In this document: positions 19,091 to 28,152 of the stretch, one piece after another
Numbering within the stretch: the first letter of the stretch is position 1
Layout of the letters: each line of letters opens with the position of its first letter
Assembly (NCBI RefSeq): GCF_020037015.1
Contig: NZ_JAIQDE010000008.1
Location: 248,001-312,000 of the forward strand
Source of the DNA: Corallococcus sp. AS-1-6
GTDB lineage: Bacteria; Myxococcota; Myxococcia; Myxococcales; Myxococcaceae
Direction: 5' to 3'
DNA length: 64,000 bases
Program-made: the position numbers and the translations under genes
The notes under the pieces: generated by a model
Seen by the model: only the letters and a program-made list of their open reading frames with translations
Told to the model about the DNA's origin: nothing
The model's database searches: none

Positions 19091-19191
19091 AACAACCCGG
19101 ACTTGAAGGCCGTCACTCCCCCCGGAGCGACGGGCCTCCAGGCCCGGGTCCATTGCGTTTCAGGCTCCAGCGGGAGCCGGCACTCGTATTC

Positions 19192-19221
19192 GCGTCGAGT
19201 TCCCCCTCAGAAACTCGACGC
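19192..19221 (+). terminator. Perfect inverted repeat after the biosynthetic operon
   Basis: The arms GCGTCGAGTT (19192-19201) and AACTCGACGC (19212-19221) are perfectly complementary around a 10-nt loop, followed by TTCCCCCTT. It lies 101 bp after the hydrolase stop. The T tract is poor, so termination strength is uncertain; an operator is the alternative. Confidence 0.45.
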
Positions 19222-19326
19222 TTCCCCCTTCTATGTGCCAGCCCCTGCGGTCCCCCTCATTTCCCGCGCATGCCGCGGTGAGCTAAGAAGTCCCCCGACT
19301 CCCTGACTCACCGTGTCGCTGCTGCG

Positions 19327-19383
19327 CGGGCCCCCCTGCTTCCCGTGCTGCGATGAAGGAACAGTACCGGGCCCCCCTGTTTC
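19327..19383. repeat. Short direct repeat pair upstream of Crp-type gene
   Basis: CGGGCCCCCCTGCTTC at 19327-19342 recurs as CGGGCCCCCCTGTTTC at 19368-19383, one mismatch in 16 and 41 bp apart. It sits just upstream of the Crp-like boxes. The function is unknown; this could be a binding site pair or a small local duplication. Confidence 0.5.
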
Positions 19384-19387
19384 GATC

Positions 19388-19426
19388 TGTGAAGCGGCCC
19401 ACAAGCCCGCTGTGAAGGCGTTCACA
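19388..19426. promoter_or_regulatory. Tandem Crp-like binding sites
   Basis: TGTGAAGGCGTTCACA at 19411-19426 matches the Crp consensus TGTGA-N6-TCACA exactly. A second copy, TGTGA-agcggc-CCACA at 19388-19403, matches nine of ten consensus positions and is 23 bp upstream, about two helical turns. The Crp/Fnr-type gene starts 82 bp downstream, so autoregulation is the simplest reading. Confidence 0.7.
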
Positions 19427-19508
19427 CCCGCCGGACTTGTCCGCCCGCCCTGGATGGGAGGCTTCCCTACCTGCATCCAGGGATTCCGGGCAGAATGGCG
19501 GTCCCCTC

Positions 19509-20189
19509 ATGTCCTACGCGCAGCTTCTGGCCGAAATCCCCATGTTCGAGAGCCTCGGCCGGGAGGACCTGGAGAACATGTCGTCGCTCCTCCAGCCCCG
19601 GCGCTTCGCGAGGGGAGAGGTCATCTTCCACCGGGGGGACGTGGGCACCGCGCTGTTCATCATCCGGCGCGGGCAGGTGGCCATCCGGCTCTCCTCCAGC
19701 GAGGGGCGCGAAATCACCCTGGCGCTGCTGGACCGGGGGGACGCCTTCGGGGAGCTGTCCCTGCTGGACGGCGAGGTGCGCTCCACGGACGCGATGGCGC
19801 GCGAGGAGGCGCACCTGCTCACGCTCCAGCGCGACGACTTCCGGCGCTACCTGGAGACGCGGCCGCAGGTGGGCCTGGCGCTCCTGGCGAACATGAGCCG
19901 GCTGGTGCGGCGCACGACGCAGCTCGTTTACGACTCGGCCTTCCTGGACGCGCGGAGCCGGCTGGTGCGGGTGCTGCTGGAGCTGGCGAAGACGCAGGGA
20001 AGGCAGGCCCCGGAGGGGCTGGTCATCACCCCGAAGCTCACGCAGTCGGAGCTGGCCAACCTGTGCGGCGTCACCCGCGAGAGCGTCAACAAGTGGCTGC
20101 GCTACTACGTGCGCGAGGGGATGCTCAGCTTCGAGGGCGGGCAGATCGTCCTCCTCCAGCCGGAGCGGCTGGGGCAGGACGCGGAGTAG
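19509..20189 (+). CDS. Crp/Fnr family transcriptional regulator
   Basis: 226 residues from the ATG at 19509; the frame opens earlier only through a TTG. The N-terminal cyclic-nucleotide-binding barrel covers about residues 10-120, with FARGEVIFHRGDVGTALFII and the phosphate-binding-cassette region GDAFGELSLLDGEVRSTDAM (FGELSLL...R-S/T, as in cAMP binders). A helix-turn-helix follows near residues 177-196 (LTQSELANLCGVTRESVNKW). There are no Fnr-type cysteines at the N-terminus, so cyclic nucleotide rather than an Fe-S cluster is the likely signal. A perfect Crp-type box lies upstream. The gene converges on the FHA-GAF-cyclase gene with only 3 bp between stops, which suggests a cAMP producer/receptor neighbourhood. 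Confidence 0.93.
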   Translation: MSYAQLLAEIPMFESLGREDLENMSSLLQPRRFARGEVIFHRGDVGTALFIIRRGQVAIRLSSSEGREITLALLDRGDAFGELSLLDGEVRSTDAMAREEAHLLTLQRDDFRRYLETRPQVGLALLANMSRLVRRTTQLVYDSAFLDARSRLVRVLLELAKTQGRQAPEGLVITPKLTQSELANLCGVTRESVNKWLRYYVREGMLSFEGGQIVLLQPERLGQDAE

Positions 20190-20192
20190 CCG

Positions 20193-21734
20193 TCAGCCGC
20201 GCACGCGGAAGAGGGACAGGGGCTCGTCACGGCCCTTCACCTTCACCGGCGCCAGGGGCTCCAGCGCGAAGGCGCCCGCGTCCAGCAGGGCCCGCGTGGC
20301 GTCGGTGATGAGCACCTCGCCCGGCCGCGCGACGCCGCAGACGCGGGCCGCGACGTTGGTGGCGTCCCCCACGGTGGCGTACTGGAGGTAGCGCTCCGAG
20401 CCGATGTTGCCCGCGGCCACGGGGCCGGAGTTGAGCCCGATGTGGACTTGAAGCTCCGGCGCGCCGTCCGCCCGCCAGCGGTCGTTGAGGGCCGCCAGGG
20501 CCTGCTGCATCTCCACGGCCGCGCGCACGGCCCGCTCCGCGTCGTCCGGCCGGGCGAAGGGGGCGCCCCACACGGCCATCAGCGCGTCGCCGATGTACTT
20601 CTCCAGCGTGCCCTCGTGGCGGAAGACGACGTCCGCCATCACCGGGAAGTACGCGTTGAGCATGTCCACCACCTGCCGGGGCTTGAGGCGCGAGGACATG
20701 GCGGTGAAGCCGGTGATGTCGGAGAAGAGGATGGTGACGTTCGCCTCGCGCACCTCCAGCGGCACGCCCCTCAGCGCCTTCAACTGGCGCACGACGTCCG
20801 GCGGGAAGAAGCGCTGGTAGGCGTTCCTGAGCACCGCCTCCTCCTCCAGCCGCCGCGCCAGGTGCGCGTGGTCCAACGCGACGGCGGACTGGTTGGCGAA
20901 GGCGGTGAGGAACTCCAGGTCCTCGTCGGTGAAGAGGCCGCCCTGCGTGAGGCTGTCCAGGTACAGCACGCCCAGCACGGAGTCCCGCGTGCGCAGGGGC
21001 ACGCACAGCGAGGCGCGGATGGACTGGCGGAAGACGGAGTCCGCGCCCACCAGCCGCGCGTCGTCCCGCGCGTCCGTGAAGAGGGCCGCCACGCCGCGCG
21101 AGTGCACGTAGTCCACGATGTGCTGGCTGTAGAAGCGCTCCGGCAGCGCCCCGCCCCGCGCCCCCCGGGCCACGCGCGGCGCCAGCGCCCCCGTGTCCCG
21201 GTCCACCAGCAGCACCGCCGCCCGGTCCACCGCCCAGATCTGGAAGACGAGCTGGAGCACGCGCTCCAGCAGCCCGTCCACCGGGCCCGGGGACGCGAGG
21301 ATCTGCCCCACCTTGAGCAGCACCTGGAGCTTGTCGCGGGTGCGGTCCGGCGAGCGCGTGTCGAGCAGCGCCTCCATGGAGGACCCGCCGGAGAAGCGCG
21401 TCTCCAGGGGCTGCGTGCGCAGCGGGCCCCAGCCGTCCGGCAGCGGCGTGTCCAGGGACACCAGCCGGAACCACACCTCGCCGCAGCGGAAGGACTGGCC
21501 GTGGCCCAGCTCCTGGCGGGAGACGCGGTGCGGCCCCACGAAGCTGCCGTTCTTGCTGTCCAGGTCCACCAGCACCACGCGCCCGCCCGCGCGCTCCAGC
21601 CGCGCGTGGCGCCGCGACAGGCTGGGGTGCGGCACGCGGATGCCGTTCTCCTCCGTGCGGCCGATGGTGGTGGTGCCCTCCGGCAGCATCACCACCCGTT
21701 CATCCACCTGGCCTGGGTTGAGGATGAGGCGCAT
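20193..21734 (-). CDS. FHA-GAF-class III adenylate/guanylate cyclase
   Basis: 513 residues in three parts. An FHA phosphothreonine-binding domain spans about 22-90 (GRT at 25-27, SRRHA at 40-44, NGS at 62-64). A GAF sensory domain spans about 135-285. A class III cyclase catalytic domain spans about 330-512. The metal-binding aspartates are Asp339 in FSDITGF and Asp383 in EKYIGDA, and VGDATNVAARV is also present, so the enzyme should be active. The Lys in EKYIGD is the residue typical of ATP-using enzymes, which makes cAMP the likely product. The FHA domain implies control by Ser/Thr phosphorylation, and a kinase is encoded 14 bp upstream on the same strand. No membrane segment is visible, so it is probably cytoplasmic. 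Confidence 0.92.
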   Translation of the reverse strand: MRLILNPGQVDERVVMLPEGTTTIGRTEENGIRVPHPSLSRRHARLERAGGRVVLVDLDSKNGSFVGPHRVSRQELGHGQSFRCGEVWFRLVSLDTPLPDGWGPLRTQPLETRFSGGSSMEALLDTRSPDRTRDKLQVLLKVGQILASPGPVDGLLERVLQLVFQIWAVDRAAVLLVDRDTGALAPRVARGARGGALPERFYSQHIVDYVHSRGVAALFTDARDDARLVGADSVFRQSIRASLCVPLRTRDSVLGVLYLDSLTQGGLFTDEDLEFLTAFANQSAVALDHAHLARRLEEEAVLRNAYQRFFPPDVVRQLKALRGVPLEVREANVTILFSDITGFTAMSSRLKPRQVVDMLNAYFPVMADVVFRHEGTLEKYIGDALMAVWGAPFARPDDAERAVRAAVEMQQALAALNDRWRADGAPELQVHIGLNSGPVAAGNIGSERYLQYATVGDATNVAARVCGVARPGEVLITDATRALLDAGAFALEPLAPVKVKGRDEPLSLFRVRG

Positions 21735-21748
21735 GCGCTAGCGGGGCT

Positions 21749-23767
21749 TCAAGTGGGCCCCTTGGCCGTGAAGACGCCGGGCCGGGGCGCGGACGCGGGC
21801 GCCTTCAGGACGGCGGGGGCCACCTGCTCGGAGGTGCGGTCCGCGGAGGACTCGGACTGGCTGCCGTGGCGGGCCACCACCTCGCGCACCGCGAGCGACT
21901 GGCCCGCGGGCCCCGGCAGGCGGCGGTCCCCGGCGAGCCGGCAGTCGAAGGCGTCCTGGAGCCGCGCGGCCAGCGTCTCGCTCACCAGCACCTGGTCGCG
22001 CGCGGCCACGGTGGCGAGCCGGGCCGCCGTGTTCACCACGTCGCCCAGCACCGTGTGGTCCAGGCGCCCGCGCCCGGCCGCGCCCACGTTGCCGGACAGC
22101 ACCGGCCCGGTGTCCACGCCCATGCAGACGCCGTGGGCGTACGGGGACGCGTCACCGCCGCTCCACGCCAGGCCCTGCAGCCGCTGCTTCACCGCGAGGC
22201 AGGCGTCCAGCGCGCGCGACACGTGGCCCTCGCCCTGGAAGACGGCCATCACGGCGTCGCCCAGGAACTTGTCCACCACGCCGCCGCGCGACTCCAGCTC
22301 CGGGAGGATGACCTCGAAGTTGGCGTTGAGCCGGCGCAGCGCGGACTCCGGCGGGTGCTGGCGCGTGACGGCGGTGAAGTCCGCGACGTCCAGGAAGGCC
22401 ACCGTGGCGTCCACCTGCTCGCCCGCGAGAGCGCCCGGGCCGCGCACCAGCGGCAGCACCCGGTCCACGATGCCGCCGTGCACGAACATGCGCAAGAGCG
22501 CGTTCTCCTCCGTGGAGCGCACCGCGCGGCGCAGCTCGGCGACATGCCGCACCGTCTTGGCCAGGGTGGACTCCAGGTCGTCCAGGTCCACCGGCTTCAC
22601 GAGGAAGTCGAACGCGCCCCGGTTCATCGCCGTGCGCAGGTTGGGCAGGTCGCCGTACGCGGAGACCATGACGACCTTCACCAGCGGGTCCACCTCGCCC
22701 ACGCGCGACAGGAAGGTGAGCCCATCCATGCGCGGCATGTTCAGGTCGCACAGGACGGCGTGCGTGTCCGGGTGCTGGCGCAGGGCCTCCAGCGCCTCCT
22801 CGCCGTCGCGCGCGAAGACGAAGCGGTAGACGCCGTCGCGCACGTGCCGGCGGAAGCGCTGGCGCATGAGCAGCTCCACGTCCGGCTCGTCGTCCACCAC
22901 CAGCACCGTGGCGGCCTGTCCAGCGCGGCCCGCCTCCACCAGCGCGACGAAGGCCGCGGCCAATTCGCGCGCGGAGCCGAAGCGCTGCGCGAGCGTCGGG
23001 TGCAGGGCGCGCTGGAAGAAGGCGTCGCCGCCCGCGCCCAGCTCCGGCACCAACTGCGACACGGGCACCGCGGGCGGGTGGAAGGCGCCGCGCAGGAGCG
23101 CGCCCACGGACTCGGGGCCGTAGGGGAACTGGCCGGTGAGGGCGCGGTAGAGCACCACCGCGAGCGACCAGAGGTCCGCCCTGGCGTCCAGGTCCGGATC
23201 CGCGCGCAGTTGCTCCGGGCTCATGTAGCGCAGCGTGCCGGTGAGCCCCTCCGCCTGCGCGGGCGCCCCGGTGGGGATGAGCGAGCGCGCGAGCCCGAAG
23301 TCGAGCACCTTCACCACCTCCTCGCCGTCCACGTGGGCGAGGAAGAGGTTGGCGGGCTTCAGGTCGCGGTGGACGAGCCCCGCCGCGTGCGCCGCCGCCA
23401 GCGCGCGGGCCACCGGCGTGACGAGCGCGGCCACGCGGGCCGGGGACAGGCGCCCCTGCTGGGTGAGGCGCGTCTCCAGGTCCTCGCCCTCCAGCAGCTC
23501 CATGACGATGTACGGCACGCCGCCGTCCACGCCGGAGTCGTGCACCTGCACCACGTGCGGGTGGCGCAGCCGGGCCACGGCCTGGGCCTCCTGCTCGAAG
23601 TGGCGGTGGGCCTCCGGCGTGCGCGCCACCACGTCCGAGACGATGAGCTTGAGGGCCACGTGCCGCTGGAGTTGCAGGTCGACGGCCCGCCAGATGGCGC
23701 CCATGCCACCGCCGCCAATCCTGCGCTCCAGCGCGTACCTGCCGCCCATGGGGCGCCCGGTGTCCAT
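21749..23767 (-). CDS. Ser/Thr kinase-receiver-class III cyclase fusion
   Basis: 672 residues from the ATG at 23767; the frame can extend to 23836, but that extension has no domain. The protein kinase domain (about 10-280) is complete: GGGGMG, Lys40 in VALKL, HRD with Asp135, DFG with Asp157, and MSPE. A CheY-like receiver follows (about 286-405) with the acidic pair Asp292/293, phospho-acceptor Asp341 in LCDLNMPRMDG, and Lys391. A class III cyclase domain (about 450-620) has both metal aspartates, Asp460 in AFLDVADFT and Asp504 in DKFLGDA, and LGDVVNTAARL. Three signal outputs or inputs are thus joined in one cytoplasmic protein. It lies 14 bp upstream of the FHA-cyclase gene, the obvious candidate phosphorylation partner. 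Confidence 0.93.
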   Translation of the reverse strand: MDTGRPMGGRYALERRIGGGGMGAIWRAVDLQLQRHVALKLIVSDVVARTPEAHRHFEQEAQAVARLRHPHVVQVHDSGVDGGVPYIVMELLEGEDLETRLTQQGRLSPARVAALVTPVARALAAAHAAGLVHRDLKPANLFLAHVDGEEVVKVLDFGLARSLIPTGAPAQAEGLTGTLRYMSPEQLRADPDLDARADLWSLAVVLYRALTGQFPYGPESVGALLRGAFHPPAVPVSQLVPELGAGGDAFFQRALHPTLAQRFGSARELAAAFVALVEAGRAGQAATVLVVDDEPDVELLMRQRFRRHVRDGVYRFVFARDGEEALEALRQHPDTHAVLCDLNMPRMDGLTFLSRVGEVDPLVKVVMVSAYGDLPNLRTAMNRGAFDFLVKPVDLDDLESTLAKTVRHVAELRRAVRSTEENALLRMFVHGGIVDRVLPLVRGPGALAGEQVDATVAFLDVADFTAVTRQHPPESALRRLNANFEVILPELESRGGVVDKFLGDAVMAVFQGEGHVSRALDACLAVKQRLQGLAWSGGDASPYAHGVCMGVDTGPVLSGNVGAAGRGRLDHTVLGDVVNTAARLATVAARDQVLVSETLAARLQDAFDCRLAGDRRLPGPAGQSLAVREVVARHGSQSESSADRTSEQVAPAVLKAPASAPRPGVFTAKGPT

Positions 23768-23920
23768 CGGCCCTGTGTCTCCGTCCCGGGCACGGCCTGC
23801 CGCGCGTGCCTCGCGAAGCCGGGAATGATGGCACACTTGGCGCCTCCCCTGGCGTGCCCATTCGGTGCCGCGCCCGGAGCCCCGGGGCCCGGCTGCACGC
23901 CCGGTGTGGGCGGAGGAGCG

Positions 23921-24787
23921 TCAGGGACGGGTCAGCGCCTGGGCGAGCCGGGGCAGGACGTCCCCCGCCCGCGCCTCCACGCGCACATCCGCGAGCCCGT
24001 CGCCCCGGCTCTCCCCGATGTTGAGGATGCCGATGGGCAGGTGCCGCTCCGCCGCGCGGGTGACGAAGCGGTAGCCGGAGTAGACCGTCAGCGACGAGCC
24101 CACCACCAGCAGCGCGTCCCCCTCCTCCACCAGCGCGAACGCGTCCTGCACCAGCGGCGCCGCGACGTTGTCGCCGAAGAACACCACGTCCGGCTTCAGC
24201 GTCCCGCCACAGCGCGTGCACGCGGGGACGCGGAAGCCCTCCAGGGCCTCCTGGGACAGCTCCGCGTCGCCGTCCGGGCGCAGCTCCACCACGGTGTGCG
24301 CGAAGTCCGGGTTGAGGCCCAGCATCCGCGCCTGGAGCGACGCGCGCGGCTCCTGCGCGCCACACGCCAGGCAGCGCACCCGGGACAGCGCGCCGTGCAG
24401 CTCCAGCACGCGCTCACTGCCCGCGGCGTGGTGCAGCCCGTCCACGTTCTGGGTGATGAGCCCGGGCACCACGCCCGCCTTCTCCAGCGCGGCCAACGCG
24501 AGGTGCGCGTCGTTGGGCCGGGCGGTGGTGAAGCGCGGCCAGCCCAGCAGGCTGCGCGCCCAGTAGCGCTGACGCACCGCCGGCTGGTGCAGGAACTCGC
24601 GGTGCTGGATGGGGTTGCGCACCTTGTGGCGCGTCTCCGGGCCGCGGTAGTCGGGGATGCCGGACTCGGTGCTGCAGCCAGCGCCGGTGAGCACCACGAC
24701 GCGGCGTCCGCGCAGCAGCCGGACCAGGGCGTCCAGGCCCGGCTCGGGCGGGAGGGCGGCGACAGGGGAGTCCGTGAGGAGCGTCAT
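23921..24787 (-). CDS. NAD-dependent protein deacetylase, sirtuin (CobB/Sir2 family)
   Basis: 288 residues from the ATG at 24787, which has a strong GGAGGG upstream; the longer frame is rejected because it overlaps the preceding gene and carries no domain. Sirtuin motifs are all present: [15 protein letters not shown] (NAD binding), [12 protein letters not shown], catalytic His in LELHG, two zinc-binding Cys pairs (CLAC and CTRC), and [11 protein letters not shown]. The family removes acetyl or acyl groups from protein lysines using NAD. The spacing to the upstream kinase-TPR gene is 68 bp, so co-transcription is possible. The next gene in the series starts 153 bp after its stop. Confidence 0.95.
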   Translation of the reverse strand: MTLLTDSPVAALPPEPGLDALVRLLRGRRVVVLTGAGCSTESGIPDYRGPETRHKVRNPIQHREFLHQPAVRQRYWARSLLGWPRFTTARPNDAHLALAALEKAGVVPGLITQNVDGLHHAAGSERVLELHGALSRVRCLACGAQEPRASLQARMLGLNPDFAHTVVELRPDGDAELSQEALEGFRVPACTRCGGTLKPDVVFFGDNVAAPLVQDAFALVEEGDALLVVGSSLTVYSGYRFVTRAAERHLPIGILNIGESRGDGLADVRVEARAGDVLPRLAQALTRP

Positions 24788-24855
24788 TCCACCCTCCGTA
24801 TAACGCGGCCCGCTCACGCTCGCTCCCGGGCCTTCGCCCCCCTGGGTGTGGGCGC

Positions 24856-27800
24856 CTACCGGACGAGCGCGTCCCTGGCGGGGTCCGCGGGCTTCGGCGT
24901 GGCCATGGCGGCCTTGATGTCCCGGCGCGCGGCGGGGGGCAGCCGGGCAATCCAGCGGTCCATCGCCTGGCGCAGCTCCGGCACGGAGGACTCGTCGTCC
25001 GGGAGCGCTCCGGCCTCCAGGCGGGCCTCGGCGGCGAGCCGGACGGCGCGGTCCGGGTCCTGCTTCGCGTCCCACAGCGCGCGGGCCAGCATGTAGCGCG
25101 CGGCGGGGCGCTCCGCGGGACGGGGCCGGGCGCGCTCCCACCCGGCGACGGCCTTCTCCAGCGGGGCCAGCGCCTCGCGCGGACGGCCAAGCACCATGTA
25201 CGTGCGCCCCAGGTCCACCAGGGCCCCCGTCCAGCCGCCGTTCACGTCGTCCGGCAGGGACGTCTGGAGCGCGGCGGCGCGCTCGAAGTACGGCAGGGCC
25301 TGGTCCGGCTGGTTGCGGTAGCTGAGCGTCTGGCCCATGCCCCGGAGCACCAGCGCCAGCGTGGGGTGGTCCGGGCCCAGGCTCTTCTCCACCTGCCCGA
25401 GCGCCGTGGCGAAGCGCTGGGTGGCCTCCTCCAGCCGGCCCATGTGCACCAGCAGCGTGCCGATGTTGTTGACGATGATGGCCACCGTGGAGCTGTCGCG
25501 CCCCTCGGTCGTCTCCGCGATGCGCAGCGCGCGTTCGTACAGGGGCAGCGCCTCCTCGCGCTTGCCCTGGTACTGGAGCGCCAGCGCCAGGCTGTTGAGC
25601 GCGTCCGCCACCTGCGGGTGGTCCTGCCCCAGCGAGCGCTCCAGCAGCGCCAGCGCGCCCCGGGCCAGCCGCTCCGACTGCACGAAGTCACCCTGCTGCC
25701 AGCGCACGCTGGCCTGCTCCAGGCGGATGCGCGCCACGTCCGGGTGCTCGGGCCCCAGCGCCCCGCGCACGGTGCCCAGGGCGCGCTCGTACAGGCCCAG
25801 GGCCTCCTCCGCGCGCCCCTGGGAGCGGCGCACGGTGCCCAGCTCCACGCGCACGTCCGCGACCTCCAGGGCCTCCGGGCCGAAGCGCTTCTCCAGGAAG
25901 GACAGCGCGCGGGTGAGCTGCTCGTGGGCCTCCGGGTAGCGGCCCTGGCGCGACAACAGCCGGCCCAGGTTCATGGCGAGCGCGCCGGCCAGCTCCCGGC
26001 TTCCGCCCAGCCGCTCCACCGCGGCGCTGGCGCGCTCCGCGGCCTGCTGTCCCTGGGCGTAGTGGTCCAGCCGCTCCCCCGTCACGCGCACCGCCAGCGT
26101 CCACGCGCGGGCGGCGGCGTCGTCGTTGCGGCCGGCCTCCGCGCTCCACGCGGCCTGGAGCACCGTGGCCTCCGCGCCCCGGTAGTCCCCGGCCCCGTCC
26201 TTCAACTCCGCGAGCAGCAGCAGCGCGTCCGCGGCGCCGGACCAGTCCCCCGCGGCGCGCGCGGCCTGGGCCACCGGCTCCACCCGCGCCACGCCCTGCG
26301 AATAGCGGCCGGCGGCGCGCAGCGCCCTGGCGTCCACGAGCGCCTGGAGCAGCGCGACCGTGCGGTCCCGGGCGGCGGGGTCGTCCGGAGCGGAGTGGCC
26401 CCGCGACGTCAGCGCCTCCACGTCCGAGCAGCCCGCCAGCGGCGCCAGCCCCTCCACCGCGCGGGGCGCCCGCTCCACCAGGTCCGGGTCCGCCTGCGTG
26501 AACAACTGCGTGAGCGCGGCCACGTCCGCGAGCCGCGCGTCCAGGCAGCGCATGCGCAGCGCCATCACCGCCTCGCTCTGCTCGTGGCGCACGCGGGTGG
26601 CCTCGCAGGCCGCCGTGCGCGTCGTCACCCACGCGGCGGTGTACGCGTCCAGGCCCCGGCGCACGTGCCGGAAGGCGTCGTGCGCGAAGCGGCGCCCGGT
26701 CCCGACGAAGGCCGCCTCCACCGCCTGCTGCCGGGGCGCGTCCCACACGCCGTCCATGGCCCGCGCGGCGCCCTCGCAGCCCGTGACATCGCGGCCGTGG
26801 AGGACGTGCGTGAGGCCCACCGCGGACAGGAGCAGCAGCGACGCGCCCGCCACGCGCAGCCGCCGCGTCCTGCGCGCCGCGGGGTCCGCCTCCAGCGCGG
26901 CGATGAGCGCCTCCATGGACACGTGGCGGTCCTCGGGCTTCACCGACAGGCCCTTCACCACCACCTTGCGCAGCCACTGCGGCACGCCCGAGTGCCGGGG
27001 CACGCTCTTCACGCGCCCCGCGTGCACCGCCTGGGACAGCTCCTCCACCGTGTTGCCCGCGAAGGGGCGCTCGCCGTAGAGGCCTTCATAGAGCGCGGCG
27101 CAGAAGCCGAACTGGTCGCTGCGCGCGTCGGTGCGCTCCTCCGGCGGGAACTGCTCCGGGGCCATGTACGCGGGAGTGCCGCCCTCCATGGCGCGCGGGT
27201 GCGTGGGGCTCCCCGGCATCATGGGCGGGGCCACGGCGCCGGACATGATGCGCGACAGGCCGAAGTCGGTGACGCGCACGCGGCCGTCCTGGCCCACGAG
27301 GATGTTCTCCGGCTTCACGTCGCCGTGCACGACGCCCACCGCGTGCGCGGCGGCGAGCCCCCGGGCCACGGCGAGGAAGAGCTCCACCACCTGGCGCCAC
27401 GGGTGCGGGCCGTCGTGCTCCCACTTGCGCAGCGTGTGCGCGTCCACCAGCTCCATGGCCAGGAAGACCTGCCGGCCGAAGGTGCCCACGTCGAAGACGG
27501 AGACGACGTGCGGGTGGGAGACGCGGGCCATGGCCTGCGCCTCGCGCAGCACCTGCGTGCGTCCGGCCTCCGCGCCCAGCCCCAGCGCCTCCACCTGCAG
27601 GAGCTTGAGCGCGACGCGGCGGTCCAGCTCCGGGTCATAGGCGGCGTACACGACGCTCATCCCGCCCACGCCCAGCATCTCCAGGATGAGGTAGCGCCCC
27701 ACCGCCGTGCCGCGCGCGAGCGGCGGCGTGGGCAGCCTCAGGCGCGGCTTCCTCCCGCGCCACGGGTCCACCGCCAGCGTCGCCAGTTGGCTGTCCAGGA

Positions 27801-27993
27801 CGGCCTCCTCCGGCGCGGCGGGCCCGGAGTCGTCGGTCGGTTGCACCTTCAGCGCCTCGGACACCATGCGCCGGCAGGAGGGACACGTGTCCAGGTGCTC
27901 GTCGACGAGCGCGGCCCTGTCGGGAGGCAGCGTCCCGAGCAGGAGGTCCATGAACGTGGGTTCGTCCAGGCAGGCGAGGGGCATGGGAGGCAC
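24856..27993 (-). CDS. Zinc-finger/Ser-Thr kinase/TPR membrane protein
   Basis: 1045 residues. The N-terminus has a zinc-finger of the anti-sigma type (His33-x3-Cys37-x2-Cys40, HLDTCPSC). The kinase domain (about 100-370) has GVGGMS, Lys130 in VALKL, HGD with Asp225 in place of HRD, DFG with Asp243, and APE. A single transmembrane helix lies at about 380-398, followed by a large region of tetratricopeptide repeats (roughly 550-1000) predicted to be periplasmic. The HGD triad marks a non-RD kinase, which often does not depend on activation-loop phosphorylation. The zinc finger upstream of a kinase suggests that it may bind a partner such as a sigma factor, but no sigma gene is adjacent. Divergent from the TonB-like gene at 28153. 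Confidence 0.9.
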   Translation of the reverse strand: MPPMPLACLDEPTFMDLLLGTLPPDRAALVDEHLDTCPSCRRMVSEALKVQPTDDSGPAAPEEAVLDSQLATLAVDPWRGRKPRLRLPTPPLARGTAVGRYLILEMLGVGGMSVVYAAYDPELDRRVALKLLQVEALGLGAEAGRTQVLREAQAMARVSHPHVVSVFDVGTFGRQVFLAMELVDAHTLRKWEHDGPHPWRQVVELFLAVARGLAAAHAVGVVHGDVKPENILVGQDGRVRVTDFGLSRIMSGAVAPPMMPGSPTHPRAMEGGTPAYMAPEQFPPEERTDARSDQFGFCAALYEGLYGERPFAGNTVEELSQAVHAGRVKSVPRHSGVPQWLRKVVVKGLSVKPEDRHVSMEALIAALEADPAARRTRRLRVAGASLLLLSAVGLTHVLHGRDVTGCEGAARAMDGVWDAPRQQAVEAAFVGTGRRFAHDAFRHVRRGLDAYTAAWVTTRTAACEATRVRHEQSEAVMALRMRCLDARLADVAALTQLFTQADPDLVERAPRAVEGLAPLAGCSDVEALTSRGHSAPDDPAARDRTVALLQALVDARALRAAGRYSQGVARVEPVAQAARAAGDWSGAADALLLLAELKDGAGDYRGAEATVLQAAWSAEAGRNDDAAARAWTLAVRVTGERLDHYAQGQQAAERASAAVERLGGSRELAGALAMNLGRLLSRQGRYPEAHEQLTRALSFLEKRFGPEALEVADVRVELGTVRRSQGRAEEALGLYERALGTVRGALGPEHPDVARIRLEQASVRWQQGDFVQSERLARGALALLERSLGQDHPQVADALNSLALALQYQGKREEALPLYERALRIAETTEGRDSSTVAIIVNNIGTLLVHMGRLEEATQRFATALGQVEKSLGPDHPTLALVLRGMGQTLSYRNQPDQALPYFERAAALQTSLPDDVNGGWTGALVDLGRTYMVLGRPREALAPLEKAVAGWERARPRPAERPAARYMLARALWDAKQDPDRAVRLAAEARLEAGALPDDESSVPELRQAMDRWIARLPPAARRDIKAAMATPKPADPARDALVR

Positions 27994-28089
27994 GTGGAGG
28001 GCAGCACAGCAGGAGTCACGGCGGGCGTCGAGTCACCCCCGGGACGTTTCATGCGTTGACGGGTCGCCTGCTCGGCGGGTGGGACGTCG

Positions 28090-28123
28090 GTTCGCGAACG
28101 CACGCGTCTCAATGTGTTGAGAC
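28090..28123. promoter_or_regulatory. Two palindromes between divergent kinase and TonB-like genes
   Basis: GTTCGCGAAC at 28090-28099 is a perfect 10-bp palindrome. GTCTCAA (28106-28112) and TTGAGAC (28117-28123) form a perfect dyad with a 4-bp centre. They lie 30-63 bp upstream of the + strand start and about 100-130 bp from the minus-strand start, so they are candidate operators for either gene. The binding protein is unknown. Confidence 0.45.
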
Positions 28124-28152
28124 AGGGGGTGCTTTGCGGGCAGTGTCCCGGC

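Larger units (their letters stand above)
19091..19508. other. Intergenic region between hydrolase and Crp-type regulator
   Basis: 418 bp without a credible gene. It contains a perfect inverted repeat (19192-19221), a shorter GGCTCC/GGAGCC hairpin (19163-19178), a 16-bp direct repeat pair (19327-19342 and 19368-19383, one mismatch) and two Crp-like boxes (19388-19403, 19411-19426). These suggest transcription termination of the biosynthetic cluster followed by the regulator promoter. I could not place a convincing -35/-10 pair. Confidence 0.8.

Noticed and set aside
4344-19153. Very long minus-strand open frames opposite the PKS/NRPS genes (for example 4344-7289, 7043-10714, 10527-13643, 13794-16160, 16235-19153).
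   Set aside because: They are His/Arg/Gln/Val-rich translations of the reverse frame of high-GC coding DNA. They show no domain, and the + strand genes have complete, recognisable domains.
20442-25096. Long + strand open frames (20442-22829 and 21866-25096) opposite the cyclase and kinase genes.
   Set aside because: The composition is typical antisense shadow; the minus-strand proteins carry intact catalytic motifs.
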